Below are positions 49,180 to 57,640 of a DNA stretch of 64,000 nt, piece by piece (position 1 is the first letter of the stretch; each line of letters begins with the position of its first letter). The stretch is from Anaeromyxobacter sp. Fw109-5 (GTDB lineage Bacteria; Myxococcota; Myxococcia; Myxococcales; Anaeromyxobacteraceae): assembly GCF_000017505.1 (NCBI RefSeq), contig NC_009675.1, forward strand, positions 2,356,001-2,420,000, in the 5' to 3' direction. Below the pieces are notes generated by a model, which worked only from the letters and a program-made list of their open reading frames with translations, was not told the origin of the DNA and ran no database searches. Made by a program: the position numbers and the translations under genes.

Positions 49180-50234
49180 CGGTGGAGCTCGACGACCCGA
49201 ACACCCCCGCCGAAGGCGCGCCCGAGGAGCGGCCCGAGGCGGCGGAGCCCCCCGCCACGCAGGCGGAGCCCGCCCAGGAGCGGCCGGCGTCCTCGAGGCC
49301 GAGCGGCGTCTCGGACGCCGAGCTCCGCGCGATGCAGGCCGCCGAGGAGGCGAAGGCGGGCGATCCGGAGCTCGAGGAGGTCGAGTCCGCCGCCATCGAC
49401 GCGCCCGGCTCGGACGAGGAGAAGGAAGAGCCGTTCGAGAAGCTCGCGGCGGCCGCGAAGCGGCTCAGCGCGGAGCGCGTGCGGACCATCATGGAGACGC
49501 TGCTGTTCCTGGCGGAGCGTCCGCTCACCTCGGAGGAGCTGCGCCAGGCCACCGGCGTCGACCTCGAGCGGATCGAGAAGGCCCTCGACAAGCTGTCGGG
49601 CCACTACCGGGAGGGCGTCTGCGGGATCGTGCTGCACGAGGTGGCCGGTGGGTGGCAGCTCCGCAGCTCGCCCGACAACGCCGCCTTCTCCCGCCGCTGG
49701 CTCAAGGTGAAGCCGCAGCGGCTCACCCGCGCCGCGCTGGAGACGCTCGCGATCATCGCCTACCGCCAGCCCGTCACGCGGCCGGAGATCGAGGAGATCC
49801 GCGGGGTGGACTGCGGCGCCGTGGTGAAGGCGCTCCTCGAGCGCAAGCTCATCAAGATCCTCGGCAAGAAGGAGGAGCCGGGCCGGCCCATGCTGTACGG
49901 CACGACCCGCGAGTTCCTCGAGTTCTTCGCGCTCAAGGACCTCGCCTCCCTCCCGACGCTGCGCGAGTTCCACGAGCTCTCCGAGGAGCACCGCGACATC
50001 GTGGAGAAGCAGCCGGAGACGCAGGACGGCGGCATCTCCGGCATCGTGGCCGACCTCGCGGACGAGAAGCTGCGCGCGGATCTGGAGGCGAAGCGCGCCG
50101 AGAGCGACGCCGCCCTCGAGGAGCTGGAGCGCGCGATGGAGGCGGCCGACGAGAAGGCGCGCGTGGCCCAGGCTGCGCTCGACGACAAGAAGAAGGACGA
50201 GGCGGCGGACGAGCCGCCGGGGACGGGCGGCTAG
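49176..50234 (+). CDS. scpB: segregation and condensation protein B
   Basis: 352 aa, ATG 49176 overlapping the scpA stop. An acidic Pro/Glu-rich N-terminal extension of ~100 residues precedes the two winged helices of ScpB: TIMETLLFLAERPLTSEEL, then LETLAIIAYRQPVTRPEIEE, IRGVDCGAVVKALLERKL and MLYGTTREFLEFF. A helical Glu/Lys/Ala-rich C-terminal tail follows. ScpB dimers bind ScpA in the condensin complex for chromosome segregation. The core is ~180 residues, so both tails are lineage additions. Confidence 0.93.
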   Translation: MTVELDDPNTPAEGAPEERPEAAEPPATQAEPAQERPASSRPSGVSDAELRAMQAAEEAKAGDPELEEVESAAIDAPGSDEEKEEPFEKLAAAAKRLSAERVRTIMETLLFLAERPLTSEELRQATGVDLERIEKALDKLSGHYREGVCGIVLHEVAGGWQLRSSPDNAAFSRRWLKVKPQRLTRAALETLAIIAYRQPVTRPEIEEIRGVDCGAVVKALLERKLIKILGKKEEPGRPMLYGTTREFLEFFALKDLASLPTLREFHELSEEHRDIVEKQPETQDGGISGIVADLADEKLRADLEAKRAESDAALEELERAMEAADEKARVAQAALDDKKKDEAADEPPGTGG

Positions 50235-51298
50235 TGGCGGGCGACGAGAAGGGTGGGCCGGACGGCGTCCGCCTGCAGAAGTACCTGGCGGAGGCCGGCG
50301 TCGCCTCGCGCCGCAAGGCGGAGGAGCTCATCCTCGCCGGGCGGGTGAAGGTGAACGCGCGCGCGGTCACGGTGCTCGGCTCGAAGGTCGACCCGGCGCG
50401 CGACCTCGTCACGGTGGACGGGCGCCTCGTCTCGCGCAGCGAGACGCGGAGCTATTACCTGCTGTACAAGCCGCCGGGGTGCGTCACGACCGCGTCCGAC
50501 CCCGAGGGCCGCCCCACCGCGCTCGAGTACCTGCGCGGCGTGAAGGAGCGGGTCTTCTCCGTCGGCCGGCTCGACTTCGACGCCGAGGGCGCGGTGCTGT
50601 TCACCGACGACGGCGAGCTCGCGAACCGGCTCGCCCACCCTCGCTACGGTCACCGTCGCACCTACCTCGTGAAGGTGCGAGGCGAGCCGCCGCCGGCCGC
50701 CCTCGAGCGGCTGGTCGCGGGGGTGCGGCTCGAGGACGGCCCCGCGCGCGCGCTCGAGGCGGTGCCGCACGAGCGCGCCGAGCGGAACGTCTGGATCCGG
50801 GTGGTCGTCGGGGAGGGGCGCTTCCACCTCGTGAAGCGGCTCTGCGAGGCGGTCGGGCTCCAGGTCCAGCGGCTCTACCGGCCCGAGTTCGGCGGCATCA
50901 CGGTGGAGGGGCTGCGGCCCGGGCAGTTCCGCCCCCTCGCCCCGGTGGAGGTGCGGGCCCTCAAGACCGCCGTGGGGCTGGCCGGCGGTGCGCCCGCGGT
51001 CGCGCCGCGGGAGCTCCCGCGCGCCGCGCGGCGGCACGGCCACGGCCCGCCCGCGCCGCCGGAGCTCGCGCCGGCGCGTCGCGAGGGCGAGCGCGGCGAG
51101 CCTGGGCGCCGGGAAGGCAAGGAGCTCCCACCGCGCGGAGAACCGCGCGTGCGCGGGCGCGGCGAGGACGCCGGGAGAGGGCCGCGCGGAGAGCAGCGGC
51201 AGCGCGGGCGCGGCGAGGACGCCGGGAGAGGGCCGCGCGGAGGTGCCGGCGGTGCTCGGCGCCCGCCGCGGGGCGGTGGCGACCGGCGCGGTCGCTGA
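50234..51298 (+). CDS. rluB: 23S rRNA pseudouridine synthase (RluB/RsuA family)
   Basis: 354 aa, GTG 50234 overlapping the scpB stop (TAGTG). S4 RNA-binding domain at ~12-60 (VRLQKYLAEAGVASRRKAEEL), then the RsuA/RluB/E/F catalytic domain with YYLLYKPPGCVTT, the catalytic Asp in SVGRLDFDAEGAVLFT, and VVVGEGRFHLVKRLCEAVG. The C-terminal ~110 residues are Arg/Gly/Pro-rich and end in two 17-residue repeats containing RGRGEDAGRGPRG, probably an RNA-binding tail. RluB, sensu E. coli, modifies U2605 of 23S rRNA; the exact target here is inferred. Gene order scpA-scpB-rluB is classical. Confidence 0.93.
   Translation: MAGDEKGGPDGVRLQKYLAEAGVASRRKAEELILAGRVKVNARAVTVLGSKVDPARDLVTVDGRLVSRSETRSYYLLYKPPGCVTTASDPEGRPTALEYLRGVKERVFSVGRLDFDAEGAVLFTDDGELANRLAHPRYGHRRTYLVKVRGEPPPAALERLVAGVRLEDGPARALEAVPHERAERNVWIRVVVGEGRFHLVKRLCEAVGLQVQRLYRPEFGGITVEGLRPGQFRPLAPVEVRALKTAVGLAGGAPAVAPRELPRAARRHGHGPPAPPELAPARREGERGEPGRREGKELPPRGEPRVRGRGEDAGRGPRGEQRQRGRGEDAGRGPRGGAGGARRPPRGGGDRRGR
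51151..51242. repeat. two 41-bp direct repeats, 51-bp period, in the rluB tail
   Basis: Bases 51151-51191 and 51202-51242 are identical over 41 bp. The offset of 51 bp is 17 codons, so frame is kept and the Arg/Gly-rich tail is duplicated. Identity at every third position suggests a recent duplication. Confidence 0.93.
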
Positions 51299-51361
51299 CG
51301 CGGCTCGCAGGTCGTCCTGCTCCTTGCGCGTCCCCCGGGTCCTGGCGGAGCATGCCCGGTC

Positions 51362-53269
51362 ATGTTCCCGCGCCGCTCCCTGGTCCTCGCCGCTTCGCTG
51401 ATCGCCATGGCCTGCCGGCGCGGGGAGCTCGACGCACCCGAGCCGGAGCGGCGCGCCGCCGCGGTCCGCTCGGCGGGGAGGAGCGGAGAGCTCCCGGTCC
51501 TGCTCGTCGCCCAGCGCGACCCGAGCGCCCTCGTCCGGCGCGCCGCGGCCGAGGCGTTCGCGGCGCGCGGCGGTCCAGGAGCGACCGAGGCGCTCGGGGC
51601 GCTGCTGCTCGACGCCGACGCCGAGGTCGCCGCGACGGCGGCGCGGGGCCTCGCCGCGCTCGGGACCGACGGGACGGCGCGCGAGGATCTCGTCCGGGCC
51701 TACGGCGCCGCGCGACCCGCGACGCGCGCGGCCATCGCCGACGCCCTCGACGCCCTCGGCGTCTCGCTGCGCGAGGCCGTCGAGGCGGAGGCCCGCGCCC
51801 TGTGGGAGCGGAACGTGGCGGCGCTCGCCGCCGACGCCGGCCCCTCGCGCGCCGGCGCCGCTGAGGAGATCGGGGCGAGCGCCCGCGCCGAGGCGGTGCA
51901 GCGGCTCCTGCCGCTCGTGGACACCAATCGCAACCCCGAACCCGCGCTCGCCGCCGCCGCGTCGCGCGGCCTCGCGGAGGCGGGAGACTGGAAGGCGCGA
52001 CCGTTCCTCGAGGCGCTCCTCGAGGAGGGGGACGTGCCCACCGTCGAGGCCGCGGCGGCGGCGCTCGCGCGCCTCGGCGATCCGGCCGCCGCCGCTCCGC
52101 TCGCGCGGCTCGCCGCGGACGGGCCCGGCCGGATCGCCTCGGCCGCCGCGGACGCGCTCGCCGCGCTCCCCGCCGCGCCGGAGGTCGGCGCGGCACTCTG
52201 CGGCGTCGCCCTCCGCACGCGCGACCCGTCCATCGCGGCGCTCGTCGCCCGGGCGGCGGCGGCGCACGAGGCGAGCTGTCCGGAGCGTCAGCTGGTCGCG
52301 CGGCTCGGCCGCAGCGCCGCCGCGCCGATCTCCGCGCTGGCCGAGCTCGCCCCGCCCTCGTCCCAGACCGCCGCGCGCGTCGCAGCCCTGCTGGACCCCG
52401 GCAGGGCCGATGCCCCGACCCGCGCGGCCGCGGCGCGCTTCCTCGCGAGGACCGGCCAGGCCGCCTCCGGCGCCGCCGTGGCGCGGCGCGCGGCCGCGCT
52501 CGCCGCCCGCGCGAGCGGCGGCGCGGAGGGCGGGCTCGCGCCGGAGGAGGCGGAGGAGCTCGGCGCGCTGCTCGCCGCGGCGGGGCGGCTCCGCGCCGAC
52601 GGGGCCGAGGCGCTCCTCGGCCCCGGGCTCGCCGATCCGCGCCCGGCCGTGCGGGTGGGCGCCGTCGAGGGGCTCTCGCAGCTGGGCGCGCCCGGCGCGG
52701 TCGCGCGCGTGGCGGCGGCGCTCGCCGACCCCGAGCTGCGGGTGCGCCTCGCCGCGGCGGAGGCGCTCGGACGCCAGGGCACGCGCGGCGCCGCGGCCCT
52801 CGCGAAGGCGTGCGGCGCGCCGCGCTCGCGGGAGCCGGAGTGGAGCGCCGCGCTCGCGCGCGCCCTCGGGGAGGCGGGCAGCGCAGAGGCCGTGCCCGCG
52901 CTGACCGCGCTCCTCGAAGGAGAATCCGCGGGGATCGCGGCGGCGGCGCTGGCGAGGACGGGCGCGCCCGGCGCGTCCGCGCCGCTCGCGGCCTACCTGG
53001 CCCGTCCCGACGCGCCGGCGCGCGCCGGGGCGATCGAGGCCCTCGCCGCGCTCGGGGCGCGGGACGCGGCGCCGGTGGTGGCCGCGCAGCTCACGCACGA
53101 CCTGCCGGAGGTCCGCGCGGCGGCGGCGCGCGCGCTCGGGAAGATGCGGTACGAGCCCGCCTCGGCGCGGCTCGAGGCGCTGCGGAGCGACTACTACGGG
53201 CGGGTTCGCCGGGCCGCGGTGGAGGCGCTCGCGAAGCTGCCGGCCGGCGCGCCCCGGCCGCGGCCCTAG
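51362..53269 (+). CDS. HEAT-repeat lipoprotein
   Basis: 635 aa. The signal MFPRRSLVLAASLIAMACRR has a lipobox-like AMAC (Cys18). The rest is a regular array of ~30-residue helical repeats in the HEAT/PBS-lyase style, such as VRRAAAEAFAARGGPGATEA, VRVGAVEGLSQLGAPGAV, VRLAAAEALGRQG, and at the end VRAAAARALGKMRYEPA. Such solenoids serve as protein-protein scaffolds. It is predicted to be membrane-tethered in the envelope. Its stop overlaps the stop of the convergent gene by 3 bp (CCTAGG). Partner unknown. Confidence 0.85.
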   Translation: MFPRRSLVLAASLIAMACRRGELDAPEPERRAAAVRSAGRSGELPVLLVAQRDPSALVRRAAAEAFAARGGPGATEALGALLLDADAEVAATAARGLAALGTDGTAREDLVRAYGAARPATRAAIADALDALGVSLREAVEAEARALWERNVAALAADAGPSRAGAAEEIGASARAEAVQRLLPLVDTNRNPEPALAAAASRGLAEAGDWKARPFLEALLEEGDVPTVEAAAAALARLGDPAAAAPLARLAADGPGRIASAAADALAALPAAPEVGAALCGVALRTRDPSIAALVARAAAAHEASCPERQLVARLGRSAAAPISALAELAPPSSQTAARVAALLDPGRADAPTRAAAARFLARTGQAASGAAVARRAAALAARASGGAEGGLAPEEAEELGALLAAAGRLRADGAEALLGPGLADPRPAVRVGAVEGLSQLGAPGAVARVAAALADPELRVRLAAAEALGRQGTRGAAALAKACGAPRSREPEWSAALARALGEAGSAEAVPALTALLEGESAGIAAAALARTGAPGASAPLAAYLARPDAPARAGAIEALAALGARDAAPVVAAQLTHDLPEVRAAAARALGKMRYEPASARLEALRSDYYGRVRRAAVEALAKLPAGAPRPRP

Positions 53270-54993
53270 GGCGCCGGCGCCGGCGGAGGGGCCATCGTCG
53301 TCGGCAGCACGGTCACCTGCTGCCCGAAGCGCGAGCGGAGCGCGGCGCCGAACGTGATGAGCGCCCCGGCCACCCAGGCGAGCGCGCCGAGCAGCGGGAT
53401 CTCGGTCACGAGCACGACGATCGCGGTGCCGACGGCGAGCTGCACGACCCACGCGCCCCGCTGGACGCGCAGCGGCAGCGATCGCCCCACGTGGAAGGCG
53501 AGGGCGGTGAACCCGAGCACCCCGGCGGCCAGCACGAGCAGGGCGACGACCGCGACGAGCGGGATGCCGATGACCGTCACGACGAGGAGGAGCACGAGCA
53601 GCGGGGTCACGACGATGCCGAGCAGGCCCGTGAAGATCGACCTCCACGGACTCGCGATCATCGCCCCCGCGACCGAGTCCACCCGCCGGGGGAAGAGCGC
53701 GACGACGAGGAGGCCGAGCGCGAAGAACAGCGCGAACTTCGCGAGCGCCTGCCCGATGGCCCAGAGGGCCGAGTCGCCCCCTCCGAAGAGCAGGCTCGAG
53801 CCGAACAGGCCGGCGAGGCCGCCGAGCCCCGGGACCCCGACGCTGGTCTGCTCGCCGCCGATGGCGGCGTGCGGATCGGGCTTCACGCTCCCGCCCACGG
53901 CGGTGGCGTTCTGCTCGATCACGGCGCCCGGCCCCACCTCCACGCTCCCCATCACGGCGGTCACCTCGCGCGCGCTGGCGCCGCCCTCCAGCTTGACGCT
54001 GCCGAGCACCGCCACGACGTCCCGCGCGACCGCGCCCGGCTCGAGCCGCACGTTGCCGCGGAGGGCCACCACGTCGCGAGCCACCTCGCCCGAGCGGATC
54101 GTCACGTCGCCGTTGACGACCCGGTCGCGCGAGTCGGAGCCCGTCTCGGGGCCGTCGCGCCACTCCTCGGCGTCCCGCATCGCGCGCTCGGCGTCGCGCA
54201 GGGCGCGCTGCGCGTGCCGGCGTGCCTCCTCGCCGACGCCTGCGAACCCGTCGAACGGCGACTGGCGCACGGTCACCACGCCGCCCTGGAGCTCCGCGGT
54301 GAGGCCGGCCTGATCGAGCACCGCGCGCAGCGCGTCCTCGACGGCGATCGCGTTGAACACCCCGGACACCTGGCCGCGCACGCCGGGCGGGATGACGATG
54401 GAGAGGCCCCCCGCGGCCGCGATCTGTCGGAGCGCGTCGTCGACGTCCGTGCCCTCGAACTCGCCGGTGAACCGCTTGCCGCTCGGCTTCCCGAAGCCGG
54501 CGAGGGTGGGCCGCCGCTCGACGGGGAGGGTCGAGGGGGAGACGACCACCGTGTCGCGGCGGCGCGACGCCTCGAGGCGGGTGCCCCTCAGGGCGGCGCG
54601 CATCGCCTCCTCGACCGGCACGTCGCGGAGCTTCAGGACGAGCTGGATGTTCCCGGTCCTGCCGGTGTTGAGGACGAGGTTCCATCCTGCGGCGTCGGCG
54701 ATCTGCTCGAGGGCGTCGTCGAGCGAGACGGTGTCCGCGAGCGTGACCCGCTTGCCGGAGGGCTCCGCCGGCCAGTCGCCGACGAGCGGATCGAGCTCGC
54801 CCGGGGGCGGCGGCGGCGGGGGGAGCGGCGTGGGCACGGGGCTCCCCGCCGCGCGAGGGCCGGGCGCAGGCGGGGAGGGCCGCGGCGGCGGCGGCGGCGA
54901 CTCCGCGCCGGGGCGGGTCGCCTGCGCGAGCTGACGGGGCGGCGCCTCGAGCGAGGGCTGGAACACGAGGGCGGCGAGGAGGAGCGCGAGCAT
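53266..54993 (-). CDS. STN-domain / polymer-forming / membrane fusion protein in the ECF operon
   Basis: 575 aa, ATG 54993, 10 nt after the anti-sigma gene. Order: hydrophobic signal (MLALLLAALVFQPS), Pro-rich linker, two STN-like domains (~80-150, SLDDALEQIADAAGWNLVL; ~190-255, VDDALRQIAAAGGLSIVIP), as in secretins and TonB receptors. Then a bactofilin-like beta ladder (~300-375) with units such as GEVARDVVALRGNVRLEPG, GAVARDVVAVLGSVKLEGG and GSVEVGPGAV. Finally four hydrophobic helices (FALFFALGLLVVALFP; LLVLLLVVTVIGIPLVAVV; VVQLAVGTAIVVLVTEI). STN modules without a secretin or receptor barrel are unusual. It may be an envelope-stress sensor or assembly factor. Confidence 0.8.
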   Translation of the reverse strand: MLALLLAALVFQPSLEAPPRQLAQATRPGAESPPPPPRPSPPAPGPRAAGSPVPTPLPPPPPPPGELDPLVGDWPAEPSGKRVTLADTVSLDDALEQIADAAGWNLVLNTGRTGNIQLVLKLRDVPVEEAMRAALRGTRLEASRRRDTVVVSPSTLPVERRPTLAGFGKPSGKRFTGEFEGTDVDDALRQIAAAGGLSIVIPPGVRGQVSGVFNAIAVEDALRAVLDQAGLTAELQGGVVTVRQSPFDGFAGVGEEARRHAQRALRDAERAMRDAEEWRDGPETGSDSRDRVVNGDVTIRSGEVARDVVALRGNVRLEPGAVARDVVAVLGSVKLEGGASAREVTAVMGSVEVGPGAVIEQNATAVGGSVKPDPHAAIGGEQTSVGVPGLGGLAGLFGSSLLFGGGDSALWAIGQALAKFALFFALGLLVVALFPRRVDSVAGAMIASPWRSIFTGLLGIVVTPLLVLLLVVTVIGIPLVAVVALLVLAAGVLGFTALAFHVGRSLPLRVQRGAWVVQLAVGTAIVVLVTEIPLLGALAWVAGALITFGAALRSRFGQQVTVLPTTMAPPPAPAP

Positions 54994-55003
54994 GGAGTCT
55001 CCG

Positions 55004-55531
55004 TCAGGCGGCTTCGACGCGCGCCTCGGGCGCGGGCATGAGGCGCGCGAGCGCGACGAGCAGCGGGATCGCGAGGGCGGCCCCGGCGAGGATGATCTGC
55101 AGCCGGAACGCGCCGACGAGCGCCGGGACGAACCCGGCGCCGATGCGGATCGCGCGGGCGGCGTCGCCGAAGCGGTCCGCCACCGCCGAGACCGCGGGCG
55201 CCCACGGGCCGGCCCCGGCCGCCACGAAGGCGACGACGGTGGCGAGGGCCACGCCCGCGAGGATGCCGAGCGCCCAGTTGCGCTCCCGGGCGGCGGCGCG
55301 CTCGTGCGCGTCGATGCGCGTGAAGACGCCGGCGGTGAAGTCATCCGGGAGCGGCGGGAGCTCGAGGTCCTCGAGCGCCACCGCGAGCATGCGGTACGAC
55401 TCCACGGCGGCCTGGCACGCGCCGCACCCCGCCAGGTGCCGCTCGACCGCGGCGGTCTCCGCGTCCAGGAGCGCGCCGTCGACGACCCGCTGGGCCTGCG
55501 CGTCGGTGAGGTGTCCGTCGAACGTGTTCAT
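55004..55531 (-). CDS. anti-sigma factor with zinc-finger motif
   Basis: 175 aa, ATG 55531 overlapping the sigma-factor stop (ATGA). The N-terminal cytoplasmic part has the ZAS motif His-x3-Cys-x2-Cys in VERHLAGCGACQAAVESY that binds ECF sigma factors. Two hydrophobic segments follow (WALGILAGVALATVVAFVAAG; IILAGAALAIPLLVALARLM), so it is an inner-membrane protein. It most likely sequesters the sigma factor encoded immediately upstream. No classic regulated-proteolysis site can be identified by eye. Confidence 0.88.
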   Translation of the reverse strand: MNTFDGHLTDAQAQRVVDGALLDAETAAVERHLAGCGACQAAVESYRMLAVALEDLELPPLPDDFTAGVFTRIDAHERAAARERNWALGILAGVALATVVAFVAAGAGPWAPAVSAVADRFGDAARAIRIGAGFVPALVGAFRLQIILAGAALAIPLLVALARLMPAPEARVEAA

Positions 55532-56187
55532 CGCGTGACCTCCGCGCCGGGCTCGGCGAGCGCCGTCTTGAGCCGGGCGCGCGCGCGGTGGAGCCAGGTC
55601 ATTACGGTGCCGATGGGGACGTCCAGCGTCGCGGCGATCTCCTTGTAGGAGAGGTGCTCGACGTGGAAGAGGTGCACGACCTCGCGATAGTTCTGGGGCA
55701 GCGCCGCCACCGCGGCCTCGAGCGCGCCCGCGAGCTGGCGGCGCTCCAGCGCCTCGTCGCCGCGCTCCGCTGCGGGATCCGCGAGCTCGCGCGGCGCGCC
55801 GTCCTCCGGCTCGGCGTCGAGCTCGAACTGCTGCGCCTCGGGGAGGCGCCGGCGCAGGACGTCGAGGCAGTGGTTGCGTGCGATGCGGAGCACCCAGGGC
55901 GCGAACGGCTGGCCGGGATCGTACGTCGAGAGCGCCGCGAAGGCGCGCGCGAACGTCTCCTGGGCGGCGTCGCGCGCCTCCTCCGGGTGGCGCAGCAGAC
56001 GGAAGCAGAGCCCGAACACGGCGCGCTTGTGCACGTCGACGAGCTGGCCGAACGCCTTGCGGTCGCCCTTCGCGGCAGACCGCGCAAGGGCGGCCTCGCC
56101 GGTCATGACCGGAGGCCCCAACGAGCGCTCCTCCACCTGCCACGAGAGGGCGAACCGTAGATCGGCGACGGCGGCGACCGCAATCAT
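55528..56187 (-). CDS. ECF-family RNA polymerase sigma factor
   Basis: 219 aa from ATG 56187; ATG 56106 (192 aa, starting MTGEAALARSAAKG) fits the family better and may be the true start. Region 2 is clear: FGQLVDVHKRAVFGLCFRL, EEARDAAQETFARAF, PWVLRIARNHCLDVLRRR. Region 4: LEAAVAALPQNYREVVHLF, LSYKEIAATLDVPIGTVMTW. It lacks regions 1 and 3, as in all ECF sigmas. On the minus strand GGAACT at 56289-56284 resembles an ECF -35 element and could mark autoregulation, but no convincing -10 follows. It is first in a three-gene operon with the anti-sigma and STN fusion genes. Confidence 0.92.
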   Translation of the reverse strand: MIAVAAVADLRFALSWQVEERSLGPPVMTGEAALARSAAKGDRKAFGQLVDVHKRAVFGLCFRLLRHPEEARDAAQETFARAFAALSTYDPGQPFAPWVLRIARNHCLDVLRRRLPEAQQFELDAEPEDGAPRELADPAAERGDEALERRQLAGALEAAVAALPQNYREVVHLFHVEHLSYKEIAATLDVPIGTVMTWLHRARARLKTALAEPGAEVTR

Positions 56188-56305
56188 GGAGAAACCTACG
56201 GATCCTGCCGGGTTCTATTTCGCCCGGACGCCCGCAGGCGCCGGGAGCGCGGGGGCGGGCGGCGGTCTGGTCAATTCCCGGGGAGTTCCGAGGCGTTGGG
56301 TGGCG

Positions 56306-57544
56306 TCACACGAGCCCGGCCGCGCGCTCGGCGAAAAGGATCGCGAAGCTCACCGCGAGCGTCGCCGCCGTGACCAGGGCGCCGATGCGGAAGAAGCGCC
56401 AGAACCCGATCCCCGCTCGGGACCCCGCCTGCTCGAGGACGATCAGGTTCGCCACCGAGCCCACGATCGTCAGGTTACCCGCGAGCGTGGACGCGAGCGC
56501 GGTCGCGAGCCAGAGCAGGCGGGGTTCCGCGAGGCGGGGGATCCACTCGCCCGCGAGGACCACGAAGGGCACGTTCGAGACGACCTGCGAGGCCGCCACC
56601 GCGAAGCCGCCGAACACCAGCGCCTGCCGCGCCGCGCCCTCGCCCAGCGCCGGCGCGACCGCCTCGTACATCGCCGCCGCTACCCCGGAGCGTCCGACGC
56701 CCGCCACGATGACGAAGAGCCCCGCGAAGAACACGAGCAGCGGCCAGTCCACGCGCTGGAGCGCCTCGCGCGGCGCGGGCCCGGCGACCGCCATGCACAG
56801 GGCGGCCGCGAAGAGCGCGGTCCACGAGAGCGGGAAGCCTGCCAGGAAGCCGGCCACCGCGAGCGCCGTGGCGCCGAGGGCGCGGGCGAGGAGCCGCCGA
56901 TCCAGGACGGGCGGCGCCACCCGGGTCGGGGCGAGCGCGCGCCGAGGCAGCTCGCCGCGAAAGACGAGCTGGAGGACCAGGGCGACCACGGCGAGCGACG
57001 CGAGCGCCGGCAGCGCCAGGGCGGAAGCGAAGTCCGCGTAGGAGATCCCCGAGAGCGTCCCGACGATCATGTTCTGGGGGTTGCCGGTGAGCGTCGCGAC
57101 CGATCCGGCGTTCGAGCCGAAGGCGAGGGCGAGCAGGTAGGGCAGGGGCGGCAGCTCGGCGTCCTCCACGACGCGGAGCACGATGGGCGTGACCATCACG
57201 CAGACCGTGTCGTTCACGAGCAGCGCCGAGAGGGCCCCGCCGGCGAGGACCACCGCCCACAGCAGCGCCCGCGGGGTGCGCACCGCCTGGAGGATGCGGA
57301 AGCTCGTCCAGCGGAAGAAGCGCGCCTCGGCGAGGTACGCGGAGAGGATCATCATGCCGAGCAGCAGCCCGAGCGTGTCGCCGTTCACCGCCGCGCCCGC
57401 CTCGCGCGGCGTGAGCACGCCCGTCGCGACCATCAGCGCGGCGCCCAGGAGCGCCGCGGACGGGCGGTCGAGCGAGAGGAATGGCAGGCGCCCCGCCGCG
57501 ACCGCGAGGTAGGCCACGGAGAAGACGGCGACGGCGGCGACCAT
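56306..57544 (-). CDS. SLC13/ArsB-NhaD-type membrane transporter
   Basis: 412 aa, ATG 57544; GTG upstream is possible. About ten to eleven transmembrane segments. The ion-transporter superfamily signatures occur in two related halves: ALLVNDTVCVMVTPIVL with SNAGSVATLTGNPQNMIVG, and SQVVSNVPFVVLAGEWI with LAGNLTIVGSVANLIVLEQ. Members move arsenite, Na+/H+ or dicarboxylates; the substrate cannot be decided. It lies 118 nt upstream of the ECF operon on the same strand and is divergent from rtcA. Confidence 0.85.
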   Translation of the reverse strand: MVAAVAVFSVAYLAVAAGRLPFLSLDRPSAALLGAALMVATGVLTPREAGAAVNGDTLGLLLGMMILSAYLAEARFFRWTSFRILQAVRTPRALLWAVVLAGGALSALLVNDTVCVMVTPIVLRVVEDAELPPLPYLLALAFGSNAGSVATLTGNPQNMIVGTLSGISYADFASALALPALASLAVVALVLQLVFRGELPRRALAPTRVAPPVLDRRLLARALGATALAVAGFLAGFPLSWTALFAAALCMAVAGPAPREALQRVDWPLLVFFAGLFVIVAGVGRSGVAAAMYEAVAPALGEGAARQALVFGGFAVAASQVVSNVPFVVLAGEWIPRLAEPRLLWLATALASTLAGNLTIVGSVANLIVLEQAGSRAGIGFWRFFRIGALVTAATLAVSFAILFAERAAGLV

Positions 57545-57640
57545 GGACGCGCGTTCTAGCACGGCAGACCCCTGGAGGGTCGAGCGGCTGCCCCCCGCGC
57601 GACCGCGAACTGGCGGCGGGCGACGGGCTAAATTCGAGCC

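Noticed and set aside
50231-54685. 1484-aa minus-strand frame
   Set aside because: It crosses rluB and the HEAT gene, both secure; composition is typical of antisense high-GC frames.
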